Positions 57,928 to 64,000 of a stretch of DNA of 64,000 nucleotides are shown here, in pieces. A model generated the notes under the pieces. That model searched no databases and was not told the DNA's origin. It saw only the letters and a program-made list of their open reading frames with translations. The position numbers and the translations under genes were made by a program. This DNA is from Fusarium oxysporum f. sp. lycopersici 4287 (lineage: Eukaryota > Ascomycota > Sordariomycetes > Hypocreales > Nectriaceae), in contig NC_030989.1 of the NCBI RefSeq assembly GCF_000149955.1, forward strand, positions 3,047,839 to 3,111,838, written 5' to 3'. Each line of letters starts with the position of its first letter. Positions within the stretch are counted from its first letter, which is position 1.

Positions 57928-58750
57928 TGGTTATGAGTCATTGCAAGATGTGCATTTCTTCTCAATTATTGCAAATCTGATTTACAATATTTACTGCTAT
58001 AAAAGCATTGGGCCCAAATACGAACTGAAAACCCCTTGGATAAACAAAGCCGTGGTGTGAGTACTACTAGAAGAATATTATACATTGGAATGAAATGGAC
58101 AGAGGAACTAATTTTTGAGCGTGGGAATAACCAGATCTGTTTGTGGAGGAGTTTCGGAATTGGAGAAGACAAGATCAGCAAGAAACCCGGTACTCTTGAG
58201 ACAATGTTGAGGAAGATAGACCCTGTTCATGTTGACGGTATCTTCATCTGCCGACATATTCGTATACAATCCCTGAAACACGGCCTGCATTCGATATGCA
58301 ATATCTGCTCCTAGTTATTTCTCATGAGAATCACCAAACTGTGATTCGATACAACAGGTGGTTCACCGACTGGAACTTTCCGCTTTGAAGTGATCCGATT
58401 GGTTAGAGCCTGCTAGCTTACAAGATACTTACCCCTTGGGCTGAAATTCATTGCTACGGTTACTTCCACGAGGTATTGAACCTCTAGCGATTGATTGTTA
58501 TTGGTGAAACTGAAGATGTTCATGCGTTATGCGGTTCCGCGCCCGTTACCCCGGACTTTTGCGGTCGCTACCCCGCACGTCCACAGCGGCCTGATCAATT
58601 GCCTGATGTGATGCTGACATCACCCGCCAGGTCAGACCACTGCTGATAGAAGTTATATAATAATGCCAGGGAGATCTCATGTTTCTTCTAAAAACTCTCA
58701 ATTGACAACTAGAAACCCCATCGCTCCATCTCTGTACTCAAATATCAAAA
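57928..58750. other. intergenic, promoter of the alcohol dehydrogenase
   Basis: About 820 bp. No RNA gene recognised. Confidence 0.5.
58653..58660 (+). promoter_or_regulatory. TATA-like box of the alcohol dehydrogenase gene
   Basis: TTATATAA lies about 90 bp upstream of the start codon at 58751. Confidence 0.5.
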
Positions 58751-59899
58751 ATGAAGGCCCTCGTCTACGGCGGTAATAACTCTGTTACCCTCCAGGATCG
58801 TCCTGTCCCCAAGATCTCTTCATCAACAGATGCAATCATCAAAGTCACCAAGACCACCATCTGCGGAACCGATCTGCACATCCGAAAAGGCGATGTCGCT
58901 ACCTGTGAGCCAGGAAGAATTCTAGGCCACGAAGGCGTTGGGATCGTCCATTCCGCAGGCCCATCTGTCGCACGATTCAAAGAGGGCGATAGAGTTCTCA
59001 TCTCTTGCATCTCAAGCTGCGCGACCTGTGAATACTGCCGAAGGGGGATGTATAGCCATTGTACCTCTGGTGGCTGGATTCTCGGTAACACAATCGATGG
59101 AACTCAAGCTGAATATGTCCGCATTCCCCATGCCGATTCGAGCCTCCACCCTATTCCCGATGGGGCAGATGAGGCGGCTTTGGTGATGGTCAGCGACATC
59201 TTCCCAACAGGTCTTGAAGTTGGTGTTCTCAGTGGCAAAGTCCAACCTGGAGGGACTGTAGTAGTTGTTGGCGCTGGACCGGTCGGCTTGGCTGCTATTA
59301 TCACTGCCCAGTTATACTCACCTTCCAAGATCATAGCCATTGATACCGACAATGCAAGACTGGACGTTGCCAAGAAACTCGGCGCCACTGATTCAGTCGT
59401 CAGCGGCGAAGATGCTGTGTCTCAGGTGATGAAACTGACAGATGGGAAAGGTTGCGATACCGTCATGGAGGCTGTTGGTATTCCTGCTACTTTTGAGCTT
59501 TGTCAAAAGCTCATCGCAGTTGGAGGCGTGTTGGCAAACGTTGGCGTTCACGGCACCAAAGTGGATCTTCATCTTCAGGACCTATGGATCAAGAACATCT
59601 GTAAGTGGCTTGGCTCTCTGATCTACCGTTTGACATGACACTAATGCACGTCTGTCAGCGATCACTACGCAGCTGGTGGATACTGTTACTACCCCCATGT
59701 TGCTCAAGCTAGTGCAATCTGGCAAACTGCAGCCCTCGCAACTAATCACTCATCGTAAGTTCTCCAGCTGAAGTCTGATATATCAATACTGACGAGTTCC
59801 AACTTAGATTTCAAGCTGAGCGATGTTGAAAATGCGTACAAGACATTTGGCGAAGCATCGAAGCATAACGCTCTGAAAGTACTTATCGAGGTGGATTAA
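58751..59899 (+). CDS. zinc-dependent alcohol dehydrogenase
   Basis: Medium-chain dehydrogenase/reductase. Exons 58751-59600, 59659-59754 and 59808-59899 join to 345 residues; both introns are GTAAGT-type. Catalytic zinc ligands are in TICGTDLH (Cys) and GHEGVG (His). The structural zinc loop has four cysteines, CATCEYCRRGMYSHC with the preceding Cys. The NAD(P) motif VVVVGAGPVGLAA lies near residue 175, followed by DTDN, whose Asp suggests NAD preference. It resembles bacterial-type alcohol dehydrogenases such as those for isopropanol or short-chain alcohols. The protein ends EASKHNALKVLIEVD. Complete and intact. Confidence 0.93.
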
Positions 59900-59975
59900 A
59901 CAGCGATTTTAAAATACAGGAGACAGCTATTCTAAATTTTTATTTCCTTCAAATAAAACCAATGTTAGCGGAACA

Positions 59976-61133
59976 CTAAGCCCACTTGCCAACCAGAGCC
60001 ATGATTCCAGCACCAAGGAAGAGGCAGACGATCATAAATCCTAGGCGAACCTTGTCATTAGTCCTCTCACGATTGAAGAGGAAATCTCTAGCAATCATCT
60101 CCACAAAACCAGTATAAATGAGAATTCCAGCAGAAATAGAGTCAAAAACACCATTGACCAGGTTTGCAGTGTACGATGAGTTGTCATACGTCTTTCGAAT
60201 ACCGAGACCAATGGCAATGGCGATAGGTGTTGTTAAACCGTAAGCGAGACAGAGAAGCCATGGCATACTGCGAAGTCGGTTTGGGAAGGGAATGGCACTA
60301 AGTCTGGCTCCAATACCGAGGCCTTCGAAGGACTGGTGGAAGACAAGGACTGGGAACAAGGTGTCGAAGTCGGATGTATCTGCGACACCCAGGTTCAGAC
60401 CGATGAAGACGCTGTGGAACAGAACACCGAATTCGAGAATGAGGAAGGCCGCGATTTGTGTCTTGAATGCAAGCTCGGTTTCTTCAGAATCACCATCAAG
60501 GTGTTGAAGCTCCTTGAAGTCTGCATAGCCACCACGATACTTCTCTGATGTAGCCGCCTCTGTATCGTGCTGGCCATTGATCACAAGCCTATTCGAGTTC
60601 GAACCGTCGTCAGAATGATGCTGATGGCCATCTGTCCCGGAAGTAGTAATAGTATCCTCAACCCCAGAATCGTTATGCTGAAGCCCATAGTGAGATTGAA
60701 CATAATAATCGGCAAGAAAGTCGAATAGAAAAGTGAACATCGCTGCTGAGAGGGCAATAGCAGGTGGCCAAGAGTAAGTAGACCAACCACCAGTCATACC
60801 AACACAAGACGCCGGTCCAATCTCTGAGTAAGCAGGATCCAACAGGTGAACAAAGGCCGTTGCAATGATGACACCGGAGCCGAAGTATCGTGCAAAAAGG
60901 TAGATGTACAGCGGGATTCTCAGACGTGGGATACGTGTTGCCACTACAGGGAAGAAAGTGACTGCGGTGGAGACGACAAGAATGACGAATATTGACCCGA
61001 TTCTGATACCAAGAGGACCATCGTATTGGTTCCCAGCGGTTGTCAGAAAGCAGGTGATGAGACCTTGATCAGTGATAGACTGGAACTCAGTGAGGTTAAC
61101 CCTCTCAGGGTCAAAGTTCGTAGGTCCTGACAT
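59976..61133 (-). CDS. ZIP-family zinc transporter (ZRT-like)
   Basis: One exon, 385 residues, eight predicted helices, N-terminus outside. Plasma-membrane zinc uptake protein of the ZRT1/ZRT2 group. Helix 2-3 reads IATAFVHLLDPAYSEIGP. The variable cytosolic loop has the His-rich metal site DGHQHHSDD. Helix IV and V motifs are GVLFHSVFIGLNLGV and FHQSFEGLGIGARL, containing the conserved His/Glu residues of the transport site. It ends with LGAGIMALVGKWA. A TATA-like box at about 61239-61246 and a candidate zinc-response motif at 61407 lie upstream. The 3' end is 77 bp from the alcohol dehydrogenase (convergent). Confidence 0.93.
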   Translation of the reverse strand: MSGPTNFDPERVNLTEFQSITDQGLITCFLTTAGNQYDGPLGIRIGSIFVILVVSTAVTFFPVVATRIPRLRIPLYIYLFARYFGSGVIIATAFVHLLDPAYSEIGPASCVGMTGGWSTYSWPPAIALSAAMFTFLFDFLADYYVQSHYGLQHNDSGVEDTITTSGTDGHQHHSDDGSNSNRLVINGQHDTEAATSEKYRGGYADFKELQHLDGDSEETELAFKTQIAAFLILEFGVLFHSVFIGLNLGVADTSDFDTLFPVLVFHQSFEGLGIGARLSAIPFPNRLRSMPWLLCLAYGLTTPIAIAIGLGIRKTYDNSSYTANLVNGVFDSISAGILIYTGFVEMIARDFLFNRERTNDKVRLGFMIVCLFLGAGIMALVGKWA

Positions 61134-61855
61134 TGCGACTCAACAAGGTATAAGAAAGTAAAGATAAGCGATTCAAGGAAGCTTAATCAATGAAAAACCG
61201 ATATGCGAAATGCTGCATTGTGCCCAGAGAAATCGAGGTTTATATAGCTTATCCTGTCTCACAATTAAACTTTGCAAATGCGCAACCTCTCAAACAAAAG
61301 GGCTCTTGTAGGCAGCCGATATTGCCGGCCACTTGCCGTTTTGCCGTGTTTCTCGGAGGAATAGAGCAATTTGTAGAAAGGACTGTCGTGATTTAAATAC
61401 TCGTGAACCTTGATGGTTATGAGCTAAGAATGGCTTAGTTATCTTAGACTCCGTATTGGGTTGTCAAATCGGATCTCGGCACGGAGTGTCAGACGAATTG
61501 CACGTTAACGGGAATAACGGCTGAAATATTTTCAATTGACTGATTATTTGCAGGAGTGAATTAAATGAGGTGACCTTATTGAGTTTTGAGTGAGAGGACC
61601 GTGTTTGATCAAAACATCATATCATATCAACTAAACAAGCATATATGGAACGAAAAGCCCAGAACACGAGGCTGAGGGGATCGAAAATAGCCATCGGCAA
61701 AATCGAAAAAAGGAAGTGGTCTTGATAATTAGTGACGTATGAAAATCAGGAGGTGGTAGCTTACCGAATATTATTGGCCTCCGTGTGATGGTCTGCCAAA
61801 ACTCACCAGACACAAGAAGGTCTTGAGCATGTTCCCAAGCCCATGGCCCAACGAG
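61134..61855. other. intergenic, promoter of the ZIP transporter
   Basis: Contains the TATA-like box and the zinc-response candidate; otherwise featureless. Confidence 0.5.
61407..61417 (-). promoter_or_regulatory. candidate zinc-response element
   Basis: ACCTTGATGGT differs at one position from the yeast Zap1 site ACCTTnAAGGT. On the gene strand it contains CAAGGT, the core reported for the Aspergillus ZafA regulator. It is about 275 bp upstream of the transporter start. Candidate only. Confidence 0.4.
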
Positions 61856-62857
61856 TCAAAACTTGGCATTAAAGTGCGCACCAAAAGCCCAAAGAACCAA
61901 AAGACGATAGGCATCTCGAATTCCACTCCTACGCATCAAATTCAATATGTCAGTGATGCCAGGTGCAGAGTTCATATCCAAGGTCAGCTGATATGCATAA
62001 CTTTCGTGATCAACGCCATATGTTACCCTAGCATCGGGCCTGCAGTGTAGCCTGTAATGAGCCTCATCATCGGGCTTAAGGTGTTTGAGTTTGTGTGGCG
62101 TAAGGAGGTTTAATACCCATGATTGGGCTTGCATCTCTGCCAAAGGGGGTATAGCGCCCAGTGATGGTCTGACAAAGCCAATGAACCCCATTTTCGGTTC
62201 ATCTTGTTTCCAGATACCTCTCACATGTGAATATGGGGGCTTTTTATCGTCTTTGTTTCGAAATGGGAGTGTCTGCTTGTAGCCAGTGCACAGAATTACT
62301 ACATCAGGACGAATGGTCTGATGAATGCATCACATGCGGTACGTTCTCAAGCCCAATAATAGCGGGCATATTGGGTTCTCTGTGAAGACCCAAGCAAACT
62401 GCAACTGCGTCGCATTCCCATCGAAGTTTCTCTCCGCTTTTAGTATACTCAACAACGTACCCTTTAGTACCATCGCCGTTCACATCGCGAATCTCTGCTC
62501 CAAGTGTGATACTCGGCTACAGATTGAAGTGCGAGCAGTCATCATGCAGATATCGGACATAATCTATAGCACAGAGGAAATCGTTTTGCAAACTGCTTCG
62601 GAAGTCTGGAAATGTTGTAAGATGCTTCGACGAAACAAGCTGGGGGTTTATGTTAGCTGTTGTAATAAAATGGTTGGCTGGCCTTTACTAGGCTCTGCAT
62701 CTTCATAGACCCGATTTGCAAAGGCGCCACCAATTACTTCCTCCAGCTCAAAGAGACGAGCTTCTATTGGTTAGCAGTCAAAATTGAGGTGTGCGCGCGT
62801 TAGGTATTTCAGGGTGGCAAGACCTGAGGTACCGCCGCCAATCTTTGCAACTTTCAT
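61856..62857 (-). pseudogene. flavin-containing monooxygenase, decayed
   Basis: The ATG at 62857 is followed by MKVAKIGGGTSGLATLKYL, the FAD-binding GxGxxG-type start of FMO-like enzymes, then PIEARLFELEEVIGGAFANR. A TAA (62773-62771) interrupts the frame after HLNFDC. After an intron-like segment come FPDFRSSLQNDFLCAIDYVRYLHDD, a second stop TAG (62519-62517), and ECDAVAVCLGLHREPNMPAI. Near 62312 the reading jumps to PDVVILCTGYKQTLPF in another frame. The whole NADP-binding middle, roughly 150-200 residues, is deleted. The C-terminal part KMGFIGFVRPSLGAIPPLAE runs open to 61856. Confidence 0.82.
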
Positions 62858-63608
62858 TGTGAGGGAACGAGGTTTTTGTTAGAGCTAGGATATCATCGCT
62901 ACAGTCTTCACAGTGAGCAGGCATATGAACTTGGTTATAGATATTAAAAGAACCGAATACATTCCTCAGTAGATGGTCGGCAATGGGTGAGATGGCAAGT
63001 GACTGGATGATCAGTCCTCGGGAAACCCGCTTTCCGGGTATCCTTTCTGAAGTGGTTGCCTTAATCTTCCATACAGCCCGTGAGGCCTCAACTTGAGATC
63101 AGGGTGATGAGATTGTTCAGTGCACGATTTACAGATCAAGAAAGATGCATAAGTGTATTTGATCTTCCACCAACGAGAAAAGCCATCATGCCATGATGTA
63201 GCGGAGCCATCAACGAAAAGAGGGAACAAACGTAGTTCCAAAGAGCCAATTGAACAGGCTTTAGGAGTCATGTGCCCTCTTCACCGCCATCCCATCAAGA
63301 CACCACTATAGACTGTAGCAAACTACATCTACGTGCGTTGGCAAGGCAAACCGCATGAACAGGCAGACGACTTATGGACACATGACACCCAAGAGCGATC
63401 CGACGGCTGGACGAAATCGGATCTCTGCTATGAAATGTAACCTCTCGTATAGGGCTTTCTACGGCTAAAATGGTCGGGCCTCCTAGTATGGTTTGGCGTA
63501 TATGATAGTCTGTCAACTACGGCAACACGCTCATGGGTATGTCCAAATACCAAGTTTTCGTTCTCATGGGACGATGTTATCATCTTTTGGGGTGATATTT
63601 CTCATCTA
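62858..63608. other. intergenic
   Basis: A minus-strand frame at 63271-63011 (86 codons) has Cys/Trp-rich content but no recognised family. Left as unassigned. Confidence 0.35.
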
Positions 63609-64000
63609 TTACAAAATGCTTATAGTCCACAGCTCTTTTTGTACCTTGATTGCGAAGGCTTTAGCTATTGATACTGTATCCGCCGCTTGCAAGCCATGAT
63701 CAAGGCCAACTGTCCCTTGGTGGGCTCTTCTTTCCGATACACTACCAAAGATGGGCCTCATCGAGTAGATGGATCGAATAAATTGACTTGCTATCCATTC
63801 CTTCTGCTCCTCTCTCAGAAAACTTGGCCGGTTCCGAACACTATTCATGGATATATCGATGACGTAAGATAAGACGCTTATTGCGTGGACCTGACCGTGA
63901 AGTGTCACATGTCGCGAGTGATCGAGTTTAGAAACGTACTGATCACTTGCTTTGAATCTCATATATCCTTCATCATCGACAGGTAAATCGTGATGACTTG
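63609..64000 (-). CDS. possible 3' end of a gene entering from the right
   Basis: A minus-strand frame is open from the window edge to a TAA at 63609 (about 130 codons; the first ATG is at 63962 but the frame continues upstream of it as DLPVDDEGYMRF). It contains RPSFLREEQKEWIASQFIRSIYSM. No family is recognised and an internal intron is possible. It could be the end of a regulator or a chance frame. Confidence 0.25.
   Translation of the reverse strand, partial: SHHDLPVDDEGYMRFKASDQYVSKLDHSRHVTLHGQVHAISVLSYVIDISMNSVRNRPSFLREEQKEWIASQFIRSIYSMRPIFGSVSERRAHQGTVGLDHGLQAADTVSIAKAFAIKVQKELWTISIL

Noticed and set aside
58430..58500. A GAGGTTCAATACCTC-type T-arm look-alike on the minus strand
   Set aside because: No matching acceptor stem, D-arm or anticodon arm at the right spacing; not a tRNA.
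1..64000. A classical secondary-metabolite cluster
   Set aside because: No polyketide synthase, peptide synthetase or terpene synthase is present; the oxidoreductases and regulators are scattered and on mixed strands.

Overview
The window is from a filamentous ascomycete, most likely a Sordariomycete close to Fusarium. Genes carry short introns (42-98 nt) with GTAAGT-type donors, CTGAC/CTAAC branch sites and CAG/TAG acceptors. Gene families (PTH11-like receptor, HET protein, Zn2Cys6 factor, berberine-bridge-type oxidase, fungal MFS transporters) are typical of plant-associated moulds. The two transposons belong to superfamilies (hAT and Hop-like MULE) known from Fusarium. The genus is an inference; no marker gene was compared.

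Layout. 0-7 kb: 3' part of a sugar porter, a secreted carboxymuconate-cyclase-like beta-propeller, a bZIP factor and an acidic orphan. 8.8-11.4 kb: a complete hAT transposon with an exact 8-bp target duplication. 12.1-13.5 kb: a homologue of the 2-oxoglutarate-dependent ethylene-forming enzyme, with one GC-AG intron and one intron whose donor reads GA. 13.9-22.1 kb: an RBR-type ubiquitin ligase with N-terminal CCCH fingers interrupted by an in-frame TGA, an orphan membrane protein and an M13 metallopeptidase. 23.5-28 kb: a secreted orphan, a Zn2Cys6 regulator and a monocarboxylate-type MFS transporter. 30.5-34.5 kb: a small cysteine-rich secreted protein (effector-like) next to a Mutator-like element with identical 102-bp terminal repeats and a 9-bp target duplication. 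35-38.8 kb: a PTH11-like receptor and an FAD-linked oxidase share a divergent promoter. 39-46 kb: a broken sugar-nucleotide epimerase, a Ser/Thr-rich surface protein, a 75-residue Cys/Pro-rich peptide and a secreted glycosidase. 46.4-50.3 kb: a decayed stretch with a frameshifted GMC oxidoreductase (crossed by an assembly gap of Ns at 48045-48382), a HAD-phosphatase fragment and a half MFS transporter. 50.4-64 kb: two orphans, a HET-domain gene, a zinc alcohol dehydrogenase, a ZIP zinc transporter and a flavin monooxygenase pseudogene.

How it fits together. This is not one biosynthetic cluster. It looks like an accessory or subtelomere-like mosaic of secreted, sensory, transport and oxidative genes, transposons and at least five gene relics. 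The most notable items are the ethylene-forming-enzyme homologue and its abnormal splice site, the Cys-rich effector candidate beside a young-looking MULE, and the CCCH-RBR gene whose finger array is split by a stop codon or a cryptic intron. Exon models were built by hand from frame continuity and splice consensus and need transcript support.
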